Source: Carnobacterium viridans (GTDB lineage Bacteria > Bacillota > Bacilli > Lactobacillales > Carnobacteriaceae). From it: a stretch of 64,000 nt of DNA. Below are positions 46,595 to 55,275 of this stretch, piece after piece (the stretch's first letter is position 1; each line of letters opens with the position of its first letter). Both the position numbers and the translations under genes were made by a program. The notes below the pieces were generated by a model that saw nothing but the letters and a program-made list of their open reading frames with translations, was not told the origin of the DNA and ran no database searches. The stretch is from positions 992,001 through 1,056,000 of the forward strand of contig NZ_FNJW01000008.1 in assembly GCF_900102725.1 (NCBI RefSeq), given 5' to 3'.

Positions 46595-47168
46595 AAATGT
46601 CAAAAACACCATTTTTAATGATCATCTTGATAAAATAAGCCCTTTCTTGGGAACTTAAATTAGAACGATCGGGTATGTTAATGCTATGAAAAATAATACC
46701 CACAATTAAACTATCGGGTATGTCTTTTTTTATGTGACCATTTGTTTTACCAGTCTGGATAAATTGTTGAATATAGTTAAAAAATTGTCCATGGACCTCT
46801 CCAGAAACAGTTTCTTTTTGTTTTTGTTTTTCAGTACTGATAATCATTTTGTCATGTGGAAGAGCATTTGAAATCAAATGTGCTTCTCGATACTTAAAAA
46901 TCAACTCGAATAATTGATCAAATCGATCTGAATAGTCCAAAGACCAGTTTATTTGATTGAACTCTTCCATCATTTGTTTCATCTGTCCTACTAAGTAATC
47001 ACTAATAAGTTCATCCTTATTCGTATAGTATTTATAAATAGCCGCTCTTGAAACTTTTAATGATTTGGCTAGCAAACTAAACGAAAATTTTTCATAACCT
47101 TCTTTTATCAGAAGATTATGTGTCTGCAAATAAATATCATCTGTTGAAAATTTCTTTTCTCTTGCCAC
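46587..47168 (-). CDS. hrtR: TetR family regulator, HrtR-like
   Basis: A 193-residue repressor: helix-turn-helix FSFSLLAKSLKVSRAAIYKYYTNKDELI near residues 28-55, then a variable ligand domain rich in His (EAHLIS, GEVHGQF, FHSINIP). The GTG at 47168 is eight bases after GAGGAG; starts further upstream overlap the ribosome site. It is first in the order regulator-permease-ATPase, as in Lactococcus hrtRBA, where the TetR protein senses heme. Orthology is inferred, not proven. Confidence 0.78.
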   Translation of the reverse strand: MAREKKFSTDDIYLQTHNLLIKEGYEKFSFSLLAKSLKVSRAAIYKYYTNKDELISDYLVGQMKQMMEEFNQINWSLDYSDRFDQLFELIFKYREAHLISNALPHDKMIISTEKQKQKETVSGEVHGQFFNYIQQFIQTGKTNGHIKKDIPDSLIVGIIFHSINIPDRSNLSSQERAYFIKMIIKNGVFDISK

Positions 47169-47231
47169 CAAAATCACTCCTCATTTTTTCTTTTCTACTG
47201 TAGATTATAGCATGTTTTATTTTGCTACAAA

Positions 47232-47281
47232 GCAAAAAACAAGGGTCTGAAGTTTCTTTTCTTCAAACCCTTGCTCTTTAT
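47232..47281 (-). terminator. Terminator after pepC
   Basis: GCAAGGGTTTGAAGA with TTCAGACCCTTG and a T-run on the minus strand. Confidence 0.88.
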
Positions 47282-47283
47282 TT

Positions 47284-48621
47284 TTATTTTACCAAAGCTA
47301 AAGCACCCATTGGATCCCAGGGTTCTAATGCGATAACAGGCTGTTCTAAAGCTTTCAACCATTTTTCAGGAATATATTTTTTATCTACTGCAATTTGATA
47401 GTTAAATTCTTCAAACCATTTATCACTCATAGAATAAATTCCCTTTTTACCTGATTTTTCTCCCCAACTGTTTTCAACTTTCCACGTTAGCGGCTGACCT
47501 TGTTCGTCTAAATCTACTCCCACAAATACCATTGCATGAGTCAATAAGCTATCGCTATAATCTAAGCGTTGCGCTTTTGTTAATCCGCTACCCTCACCTA
47601 GTGTCAATTCATAATTGTAACTGTGCTCATCCATTATTCCACTATCTCTTACCAACATTTTGCCCACATCACAGCCAAACCAGACTGGTTGAGCGTCTTT
47701 AATTGAAGCAACAGCAGCTTCTTTTAGTACTTGGATTGGAACATTGATGTATTGAATCGGTTTTGCTTCTTTAACGGTACCTAAATACTTCACAGTGTAG
47801 GCTCTTCCAAATGGTTTATCTTCGGTTGGTGCATTTAGCAAGCTGACTAAACTTGTTAAATCCCAACCGACGTATTCTTTAAAAAAGTTTTGTGGAGTGA
47901 TTTCATTGATACGGCAGTATTCACCCTCTTTGTTGCGATAGGTGTACGTAAATGACTCAGGAACTTCGCCCAATGCTTTTACTAGCACAGTATAAATGAA
48001 ATACAACATCGTTTCCTTATTCTCTGTTAATTCGTTTAGTGAAGATCCCGCTTTATGATCTTCACGTAATTGACAAGCAAATTCTCTAAGTTTAGAGGTT
48101 AGTACTGAGTTTAATTTTCTTGTATTAGAAGAATGAAACGTTTCGGGCATAACAGATTTAGGAACCGCACCGTATTTTTCTAATAATCCAGAAAACATAT
48201 CCCATTGTCCGCCATCTTGAACTGGATCCATCAATAGATGAGAAACGATTCTAGAATTTTGCGGTTCGTCTAGTGTTTCTAAAATACTGTCTAAGAAATA
48301 ATTGGCTTTTTCGAGTTTATCCCAAAATAACGTATAATTTTGTGAAAACTCAAAACTATCCATATCTAATTTCTCCATTGTATCTACACGAGCCGTATTT
48401 AAAGCTGCAAACATCCAACAGCGGCCACTGGATTGTTGATTTGTTATTGCGCCACGTTTGGTTTCGTTTGAGAACTCAAAAGGATGTCTTCTTAAAACAT
48501 TATTATCTAAAGAAGCGTCATCAATACCAACTTTTGCTATGGCTCCTTTAATCACCTGATTTGTACTATTTGCATCAAACCGTGCTTTAAACTCTGTTAA
48601 CAATTCGTTATCGATTCCCAT
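47284..48621 (-). CDS. pepC: Aminopeptidase C (bleomycin hydrolase family C1B)
   Basis: Cytoplasmic cysteine aminopeptidase of lactic acid bacteria. From the ATG at 48621 it has 445 residues, the usual length. The catalytic Cys is in QSSGRCWMFAALN, the His in LTHAMVFVGVDL and the Asn in KVENSWGEKSG. The C-terminal stretch PWDPMGALALVK is the family's self-capping tail. AGGGGG lies seven bases before the chosen ATG. Confidence 0.96.
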   Translation of the reverse strand: MGIDNELLTEFKARFDANSTNQVIKGAIAKVGIDDASLDNNVLRRHPFEFSNETKRGAITNQQSSGRCWMFAALNTARVDTMEKLDMDSFEFSQNYTLFWDKLEKANYFLDSILETLDEPQNSRIVSHLLMDPVQDGGQWDMFSGLLEKYGAVPKSVMPETFHSSNTRKLNSVLTSKLREFACQLREDHKAGSSLNELTENKETMLYFIYTVLVKALGEVPESFTYTYRNKEGEYCRINEITPQNFFKEYVGWDLTSLVSLLNAPTEDKPFGRAYTVKYLGTVKEAKPIQYINVPIQVLKEAAVASIKDAQPVWFGCDVGKMLVRDSGIMDEHSYNYELTLGEGSGLTKAQRLDYSDSLLTHAMVFVGVDLDEQGQPLTWKVENSWGEKSGKKGIYSMSDKWFEEFNYQIAVDKKYIPEKWLKALEQPVIALEPWDPMGALALVK

Positions 48622-48715
48622 CTTCATTCCCCCTAATTTATTACTTAAAAGGATACTCTTCTTTGGTTTATCTAGCAAGTTGATTCATTTATTCTTTCTT
48701 TTCTGATTAGGAGGG

Positions 48716-48898
48716 GCTCCACTCTTCCAATAAACACCTCTTGATGGAAGAGTGGAGCGGAAAACTGTCTTCACTCATCCATGAGAGGCCTCTTGATGGA
48801 CAAGTGAAACAAAAAAAGCGTCTCACTTGTCCATCAAAGTTGGTTTCACGTAAAAGTGAACAAAAAAACCTCACTCTTCCATAGAAAAGCGAGGTTTC
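48716..48898. repeat. Cluster of related hairpins between pepC and the copper genes
   Basis: Several copies of a CACTC-TTCCAT-like motif in both orientations: stem GCTCCACTCTTCCA/TGGAAGAGTGGAGC (48716-48758); imperfect TCACTCATCCAT/ATGGACAAGTGA (48771-48807); perfect TTGATGGACAAGTGA/TCACTTGTCCATCAA (48793-48837), sharing an arm with the former so the two are mutually exclusive; and AACCTC...GAGGTT (48868-48897), which with its T-run is the probable copZ terminator. Confidence 0.75.
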
Positions 48899-48928
48899 AA
48901 TCTGCCAACATTAAACATTATAGGGTCT

Positions 48929-49138
48929 TTAGTTACTACTCGTTATCGTATAATTTGTATCGCTTAATGCTTGGTCAAAAACTGTTTCATCAATTTCATT
49001 TGAACTTTCAACAATCGCTTGTTTCGTCTCTAAATCAACAACTACACGTTCAACGCCTTCAACTGATTGAAATTTTTCAACTACTGTACTGGCACAACCT
49101 TCACATTTCATGCCTTCTATCGTTAATTCTTTTTTCAT
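48929..49138 (-). CDS. copZ: Copper chaperone, HMA domain (CopZ-like)
   Basis: A 69-residue heavy-metal-associated domain, with the Cu(I) site GMKCEGCAS (CxxC) near residue 9-17 and the beta-alpha-beta pattern VVVDLETKQAIVE. Delivers copper to the ATPase or to CopY. Last gene of copY-copA-copZ, 50 bases behind copA. Confidence 0.88.
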   Translation of the reverse strand: MKKELTIEGMKCEGCASTVVEKFQSVEGVERVVVDLETKQAIVESSNEIDETVFDQALSDTNYTITSSN

Positions 49139-49188
49139 TTCTTATCACTCCGTTTCAATAATTATAGTTTCACTTTATTCTTTTTAAC

Positions 49189-51637
49189 CTAGGGTTTGAA
49201 TCTCTTTAAACGCAGTGCATTGATCAATACGGATACTGAACTGGAACTCATTGCTGCCCCAGCCAACATCGGGTTTAACAATGGACCTCCAAAAATGTGG
49301 AGTAGTCCCATAGCAATAGGAATACCTAAAACATTGTACCCAAATGCCCAAAATAGGTTTTCTTTGATATTTTTGATGGTTGCTTTACTCAGTTCCACGG
49401 CTGTCGGTACATCCATCAAATCACTTCTCATCAGTACAATGTCTGCAGATTCCATAGCCACATCTGTACCTGTTCCAATGGCAATACCAATATCAGCTTG
49501 GGCTAAAGCAGGAGCATCATTGATACCATCACCCACCATAGCGACTGTTTTTCCTTCAGCTTGTAATTTTTTTACCTCGCTTGCTTTTTGTTCCGGTAAC
49601 ACTTCGCTTAACACACGGTCAATCCCTACTTGTTTCGCAATAGCTTCAGCAGTCCGTTTATTGTCACCAGTAATCATGGCTACCTCTAATCCCATCTTAT
49701 GCAATTTTTCAATGGCATTCAAGCTATTCGCTTTTACTGTATCTGCAACGGCAATCATTCCCGCCATTTGACCATCTTTAGCAATATACATTGGGGTTTT
49801 ACCTTCGCTTGCTAACGTATTGGAAATGGACTCTACTGCATCGAGTGAGATACCGCGGTCGATCATTAATTTTTTATTTCCTAATAAGAGAGATTGATTC
49901 TCTATTGTTACTTCAATTCCATGTCCAGGCAAAGCATTAAATGTTTGCGTTTTAAGAAGGGTCAATTTTTTATTTTCTGCCCCGTGAACAATTGCTTCTC
50001 CCAACGGATGTTCAGAACCTTTTTCAGCAGAGGCTGCAAGAATCAATAATTTCTCTTCTGATAATTCACTAACGGTTACAATATCTGTTACTTCAGGTTT
50101 TCCTTCAGTCAGTGTGCCCGTTTTATCAAAAATAATCGTGTCAATTTTATGTGTTTTTTCTAGTGCCCCGCCACTTTTAATTAAAACGCCATATTCGGCT
50201 CCTTTTCCAGTACCGACCATGATAGCAGTAGGTGTCGCTAATCCTAGCGCACACGGACAGGCAATAACCAATACCGAAATTGCGATTGTCAGAGAAAATA
50301 CTCCTGATTCTCCAGCTAGATACCAAGCTATTCCTGATAGAATAGCTAATACGATAACAATTGGGACAAAGTATCCAGAAATGATATCGGCGAGTTTTGC
50401 GATAGGAGCTTTTGAACCTTGCGCATCTTCAACCAACTTAATGATTTGAGATAAGGCTGTATCTTTACCAACTTTTGTAGCTTTGTATTGAATTGTTCCA
50501 TTTTTATTGATACTTGCTCCAATTATCGCATCGCCAGTAGTTTTTTCAACGGGTATACTTTCTCCAGTCAACATAGCTTCATCAACTGACGTCATGCCTT
50601 CGACCACTACTCCATCGACGGGCATTTTTTCACCTGGTTTCACGATAATCAAATCATCTACTTGTACTTCGTCGACTGCTACTTCTACCTCTTGTCCATT
50701 TCGCATCAGTCTAGCTTCTTTTGGAGCAAGACCCATTAGTTTTTTAATTGCTTCAGAAGTTTTCCCTTTTGAAAGAGCTTCAAAGTATTTCCCAAGTGTG
50801 ATCAACGTCAAAATAACTGCCGCAGATTCATAATAAAGATCCATAGCTAAGCCAACATTTCCCATCCATATGCCTATAGTTGCAGCTAAGCTGTATACAA
50901 ATGCAGCACTCGTTCCTAAAGCAACAAGCGAATCCATATTGGGATGCCCTTTGAATAAAGCTTTGAATCCGACTTTAAAAAATTCTCTCCCGAGAACGAC
51001 AACTGGTAAAGTCAAAATCAGTTGAGTAAAAGAAAAAGTGCCAGCATGCATCATAGGATCAATCACTTCAGGTAATGGCATTCCTAACATATGGCCCATT
51101 GAGATATACACTAAGGGGACCGTAAAAACAGCTGAAATCCAAAACCGCTGCCACATCTCTTTTATGTGTTGTGCTTTTTTTTCACGATCCATGTCTAGCG
51201 CATCGGCTGATTCAATTTCTTCATGAGCTTCATAACCAGATTCTTTTACGGCATTTGTAATATCCGCGCTACTCCTAATTGATCTGGATCATATTGGATA
51301 CTCATTTTTTCAGTAGCTAAATTCACACTCACATTCGCTACTCCTTGTAATTTACCAGTTGCTTTTTCAATTGTTTGAGCACAGGATGCACAAGTCATCC
51401 CTTCAATTACAAAAGTTTTCTGTTTTGTATCCGTTACAGCTTTGTATCCTGATTGATTTACGGCTTCTTGGATATCTTTATCTGTCAGAATTGCTTCATC
51501 GTATTGTATATGCATTTTTCAGTAGCTAAATTTACACTAGCTTCTTTGACTCCTGGTAATTTCTTAGTCGCTTTTTCAACAGTCTGAGCACAGGATGCAC
51601 AACTCATTCCTTCAATGGTAAATGATTTCTCAGTCAA
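49189..51637 (-). pseudogene. copA: Copper-exporting P-type ATPase CopA, two frameshifts in the metal-binding region
   Basis: The catalytic part (51192-49189, 667 residues) is intact: CPC in VIACPCALGLATP, phosphorylation site DKTGTLTEG, SEHPLGEAI, GDGINDAPALAQADIGIA and eight helices. The two N-terminal HMA domains are broken off. Domain 1 (TTG at 51637; GMSCASCAQ) loses frame in the run of five As (51515-51519), where the duplicated sequence in domain 2 has six. Domain 2 (GMTCASCAQ, 51515-51246) loses frame at a CGCG (51265-51268) where CG is expected. No good ribosome site precedes 51192. Either a decaying gene or sequencing errors. Confidence 0.8.
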
Positions 51638-51654
51638 TTCGATTCACTCCTTTT

Positions 51655-52101
51655 TTATGAATGGCTATGTTGGCAGTCACATTGTCCAGGTATACAGTCA
51701 CATGGAACGCTGTCAACAGCTTCTTCTTTTTTTTGTTGTATGAGTTCTTCTAGCATTTGAACATCTGCATGACTCAATGTGGCTTCACGGATAAGTTCAG
51801 CAAGGGTTGTTCCAACTTTTCGATTGCACATCTGATCAAAAAAATTAGTTGTCTTACTTTTAAAACTTTCTTCTTCACTAATGACCGGACTATACAAATA
51901 CTTGTTTCCAATCGCTTCGGTCTTTAAAATTCCTTTTTCAACTAAACGACCAATCAATGTTTTTATGGTTGCTTGTTTCCAATTCATCTTTTCTTTTACT
52001 ATTTCGGTAATTTCTTTACTGGTTACCGTATGATTTGTCCAAACTACTCGCATGATTTCCCATTCAGCATCAGAGATAGTTGGTTGAATTTTATTCGTCA
52101 T
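51655..52101 (-). CDS. copY: CopY/TcrY family copper-responsive repressor
   Basis: A 148-residue BlaI-type winged-helix repressor of the copper operon. N-terminal ISDAEWEIMRVVWTNHTVTSKEI, recognition WKQATIKTLIGRLVEKGIL, and the C-terminal zinc/copper motif CDCIPGQCDC (CxCxxxxCxC). In E. hirae copper displaces zinc here and frees the DNA. Start at the ATG at 52101, eight bases after AAGGAGG. Two cop boxes lie upstream. Confidence 0.93.
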   Translation of the reverse strand: MTNKIQPTISDAEWEIMRVVWTNHTVTSKEITEIVKEKMNWKQATIKTLIGRLVEKGILKTEAIGNKYLYSPVISEEESFKSKTTNFFDQMCNRKVGTTLAELIREATLSHADVQMLEELIQQKKEEAVDSVPCDCIPGQCDCQHSHS

Positions 52102-52122
52102 ACAGAGTTCCTCCTTTTCGAC

Positions 52123-52178
52123 TACATTTGTAATCATTTCTACATTTTTAGTTTACAACTGTAATCGTTTATTGTCAA
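52123..52178 (-). promoter_or_regulatory. copYAZ promoter with two cop boxes
   Basis: TACATTTGTA (52123-52132) and TACAACTGTA (52154-52163) both match the consensus TACAnnTGTA. Minus-strand promoter: TTGACA (52178-52173), 17-base spacer, TAAACT (52155-52150), whose -10 overlaps the upstream box. Confidence 0.85.
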
Positions 52179-52206
52179 CTAGTATGTTTCAAATTTCCTA
52201 TAACAA

Positions 52207-52247
52207 AAAATCCACTCATTCTAATTTTAGTAGAATGAGTGGATTTT
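52207..52247. terminator. Bidirectional terminator, end of carotenoid operon
   Basis: AAAATCCACTCATTCTA with TAGAATGAGTGGATTTT, perfect 17-base stem; overlaps the crtO stop. Confidence 0.94.
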
Positions 52248-52737
52248 ATTGTCTTGTGTTCTTGCGATTAAGCACTCGTTCAAAACGTGGACGATTGTAC
52301 CGTTGCACAAGAATAATCGGTACATTAAATAGTAGCGCATAAATGACCATGATCCATCCAAGCCATACAGGATTCCATAAAAAAAAGAGAACAGAAGGAA
52401 GAATGGAAAGCCAGTGAGTAAGTTCAGCTCGTTTTGTTTCAAGTATAAATGTTTCAAGATAATTTGCTTCTTTTTGCTGCAGATTTTTTTTATAAAAACC
52501 CTTTTTTAGTATTCTTGTACCGTCAGGAATAATTTTCGCCCAATTTTTTATATCGAAATGTGTCTGCCAAAATTGCCCTTCATTTTCCCACTTTCTTGCT
52601 GGATAGATAAAGGTTTGCTTTTGAAAATAACGTTCTGGTAAAGACAACGTAAAAAAAGAAATGCTTATTTGAAAAAATGCCCATGCAAAACTGTCAATAA
52701 TGATGGTCCATACCATTGGAAATTCTATGAGTTGCAT
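52246..52737 (-). CDS. crtO: Glycosyl-4,4'-diaponeurosporenoate acyltransferase
   Basis: Last step of staphyloxanthin synthesis: acylates the glucose of glycosyl-diaponeurosporenoate. The 163-residue protein matches S. aureus CrtO in layout: N-terminal helix, PERYFQ, FWQTHFDIKNWAKIIPDG, ETKRAELTHWLSILP and the C-terminal NVPIILVQRYNRPR. The ATG at 52737 lies just after the crtQ stop with GGAGG before it. Last gene of the cluster. Confidence 0.9.
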   Translation of the reverse strand: MQLIEFPMVWTIIIDSFAWAFFQISISFFTLSLPERYFQKQTFIYPARKWENEGQFWQTHFDIKNWAKIIPDGTRILKKGFYKKNLQQKEANYLETFILETKRAELTHWLSILPSVLFFLWNPVWLGWIMVIYALLFNVPIILVQRYNRPRFERVLNRKNTRQ

Positions 52738-52741
52738 TGGC

Positions 52742-53851
52742 CTAAACCTCCAATTTTCGTCCACTCCAAGTAACTCTGTGGAGTACTTTTGTCAAAAAGA
52801 GCGACCAAACAAATAAAACGATAAAAAACAAAAAGAATAGCGGGTAACCAAATAAGATTAATAGACTGAATTGGCCAAAACGACGAGCAAGCCAATAGAA
52901 TTGTACGGCATAAACTATACAAACTAAACTGGCGATAATCAGTAAACTAGTGTCATTTGCCAGTAAAGCTACGAGTAAAGAACCGAATGTAAAAAATGCT
53001 CCGCTAATCCAAAACGAAATCAATCCTGTCACTAGGGGATGGGTAGACTGAGCCGCTGTGCCAAAACTTTTTGTCCATCCTTCGACCAATTGCTTGATTC
53101 CTTCAGGATACATTTGAAACTTGATTAATCCCTGTCCCCCATAACAGCGAACTGGAAAGTTGTTTTCCCTAAATTTTCCGCCTAGAGCAAGATCATCCAT
53201 AATAGCTCCTTGAATAGCTTTATGTCCTCCAATAATAAGATACTCCTCTTTTGTACATAGCATACAAGGTCCAAACGAACCTGCTGTTTCAATTTTAGTG
53301 CCCAGCGGTGTAAATACATTCATCCCGGCCATTAAAATAATATTAAATACAGCAGATAAATTTTCATACCGTTTTGTTATCACATGAAAGGGTTGGAATG
53401 AGAGAATGCCAGTTGCACCAACCGATTGATAAGTCATCAATAGCTGTTCCAAGCTGAATTTAGTTTCAAAGAATGTATCTGCATCTAAGAATAACAACCA
53501 ATCTCCTTTTGCTTCCTTTGCCCCACTCCAACAAGCAGCTGATTTTCCCGTCCATTTATCACTTTGTTTCTTTTTAATAATTTTAGCACCCTGTTGTTGA
53601 GCAACAGCGATTGTCCGGTCAGAAGACTCATCATCTACAACAATGACTTCTATCGGTTGGCATGATTGATGGTTTAATGATGCCAGCAATACAGGCAACC
53701 GATATTCCTCATTTCTCGCAGGAATAATAATCGAAACTGTTTTTTTCACACTAACTTTACCAGCGTATTTAATAGCTAAAGGAACGTTCCAAAGCATTAA
53801 AAAGCCACTGAGCACTGAAATAAAACTTACTAACACAACTATGAACAACAT
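52742..53851 (-). CDS. crtQ: 4,4'-diaponeurosporenoate glycosyltransferase
   Basis: Family 2 glycosyltransferase adding glucose to the carotenoid acid. N-terminal helix, then VSIIIPARNEEYRLPVLLASL, VVDDESSDRT, the DxD LFLDADTFFE and SFQPFHVITKRYENLSAVFN, GGHKAI, MYPEGIKQLVEGWTK as in S. aureus CrtQ; three C-terminal helices. The frame opens at 53884 inside aldH, but the ATG at 53851 (or 53854) behind AGGAGG is preferred. Length 369 residues. Confidence 0.88.
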   Translation of the reverse strand: MLFIVVLVSFISVLSGFLMLWNVPLAIKYAGKVSVKKTVSIIIPARNEEYRLPVLLASLNHQSCQPIEVIVVDDESSDRTIAVAQQQGAKIIKKKQSDKWTGKSAACWSGAKEAKGDWLLFLDADTFFETKFSLEQLLMTYQSVGATGILSFQPFHVITKRYENLSAVFNIILMAGMNVFTPLGTKIETAGSFGPCMLCTKEEYLIIGGHKAIQGAIMDDLALGGKFRENNFPVRCYGGQGLIKFQMYPEGIKQLVEGWTKSFGTAAQSTHPLVTGLISFWISGAFFTFGSLLVALLANDTSLLIIASLVCIVYAVQFYWLARRFGQFSLLILFGYPLFFLFFIVLFVWSLFLTKVLHRVTWSGRKLEV

Positions 53852-53862
53852 CATTGCTCCTC

Positions 53863-55275
53863 CTAAAATAACCAGCGTCTCCATTTACGAAGCAGATTTA
53901 AATCATTAGACTGATAAGGTGGATATTGTTTTTGGCTGTTAAATGGCAAAAGATGAGTATAGATTGTTCGTTCATAACTAAATGTCTCTAAGCTGGCTGT
54001 GCCATGATAGCGTCCAAATCCACTAGCCCCTACTCCGCCAAATGAACTATCTGAACTGATTGCGTGTAGAATCACTTGATTCAGACTAAAAGCTCCTGAA
54101 CGTAATTTAGTTTTAACGTACTCAATGGTTCTTTTATTTTTACTGAAAATATATATGACAAGCGGATCATCCGTTCGTTTCAGTTCATGTACTAATTTTG
54201 ACAAGTTAGTATATGGGATGACTGGCAAAACTGGACCAAATATTTCTTCGTAAAGAATTGAACTGCGCGCTGTTATATCTGTCAATACTGTTGGCTCAAT
54301 ACTTTTTTGTGTAGCGTCAACTTTTCCGCCGTAATAAATACTTCCTTGTTTCAAAAAATCGACTATCTTTTCAAATTGTTTTTCATGAGGCATTCGCCCA
54401 ATCGTTTCCTCTTCAAGCGGATGCAGACCGTAAAACTGTTTGATTTGTTCCACTGCCATTTGAAGAAACTGCTGGTAAACGGTTTGATGAACATAAACAG
54501 TATCTGGAGCGATACAACTTTGACCAGCATTTAAGAATTTGCCCCATATGATTCGTTGTACCACTGCTTTTGTTAAATTAGTCTCATCAACAATACAAGG
54601 ATTTTTACCACCTAACTCCAACACAACAGGGATTTGTTTTTTAGCAGCTGCACGATGCACGATGTTTCCTACTTTTTTGCTTCCTGTAAAAGAAATAAAA
54701 TCCCAAGGTAGTTCTAACAATTCAGTAGCCACTGTGGCGTCTCCGTTCACAACCACCAAAACATCTGGCGAAAAGTAAGCACTTATTAACTCCGCTAGAA
54801 GCTTGGCTGTCTCTGGAGCAAATTCAGAGGGTTTGATAAAGCAACTATTTCCTGCTGCAAGAGCTCCAATTACAGGCATAAGCGCTAATTGCAAAGGGTA
54901 ATTCCATGGGCTAATAACCAATATTGAGCCATAAGGATGATGTTCAACTGTTGTTTTACTCACGGAACTTAATTTAATATGGCGTTTATGCTTAGGTTTC
55001 TGCCATTTGTTTAAACAATGTTTCATAAAATCAATTTCTTGAAGCAAAACTGCCAATTCAGAAGCATACGCTTCTTCTGCAGATTTTCCTAGATCTTTAT
55101 ATAATGCAGTGAGCAATTCGGTTTCATTTTCCGTTAACAACAACTGCAAAACCTCTAAAAGTCGTTTTCGCTCAGCTGTCTGTAACTGATCGCTATCCGC
55201 TACACAATTTTTTTGATGCTGTTGAGTAATGGACCAGTTTATCTTATTGTCGCTAACGCCAGCTTTAGTTACCAT
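53863..55275 (-). CDS. aldH: 4,4'-diaponeurosporen-aldehyde dehydrogenase
   Basis: Class 3-type aldehyde dehydrogenase, 470 residues, oxidising the carotenoid aldehyde to the acid. Catalytic Cys in LNAGQSCIAPDTVY, Glu in VVLELGGKNPCI, NAD block ISFTGSKKVG and ISPWNYPLQLAL. The C-terminal hydrophobic anchor of some relatives is not seen. In S. aureus this gene lies away from the crt operon; here its start overlaps the crtP stop by 11 bases and its end lies close to crtQ, so it is clearly an operon member. Confidence 0.85.
   Translation of the reverse strand: MVTKAGVSDNKINWSITQQHQKNCVADSDQLQTAERKRLLEVLQLLLTENETELLTALYKDLGKSAEEAYASELAVLLQEIDFMKHCLNKWQKPKHKRHIKLSSVSKTTVEHHPYGSILVISPWNYPLQLALMPVIGALAAGNSCFIKPSEFAPETAKLLAELISAYFSPDVLVVVNGDATVATELLELPWDFISFTGSKKVGNIVHRAAAKKQIPVVLELGGKNPCIVDETNLTKAVVQRIIWGKFLNAGQSCIAPDTVYVHQTVYQQFLQMAVEQIKQFYGLHPLEEETIGRMPHEKQFEKIVDFLKQGSIYYGGKVDATQKSIEPTVLTDITARSSILYEEIFGPVLPVIPYTNLSKLVHELKRTDDPLVIYIFSKNKRTIEYVKTKLRSGAFSLNQVILHAISSDSSFGGVGASGFGRYHGTASLETFSYERTIYTHLLPFNSQKQYPPYQSNDLNLLRKWRRWLF

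Noticed and set aside
48716..48898. CRISPR-like array
   Set aside because: Repeat units are in both orientations, of unequal spacing and pair with each other; no cas genes nearby.
49196..49771. 191-codon plus-strand frame
   Set aside because: Opposite strand of the intact copA core.
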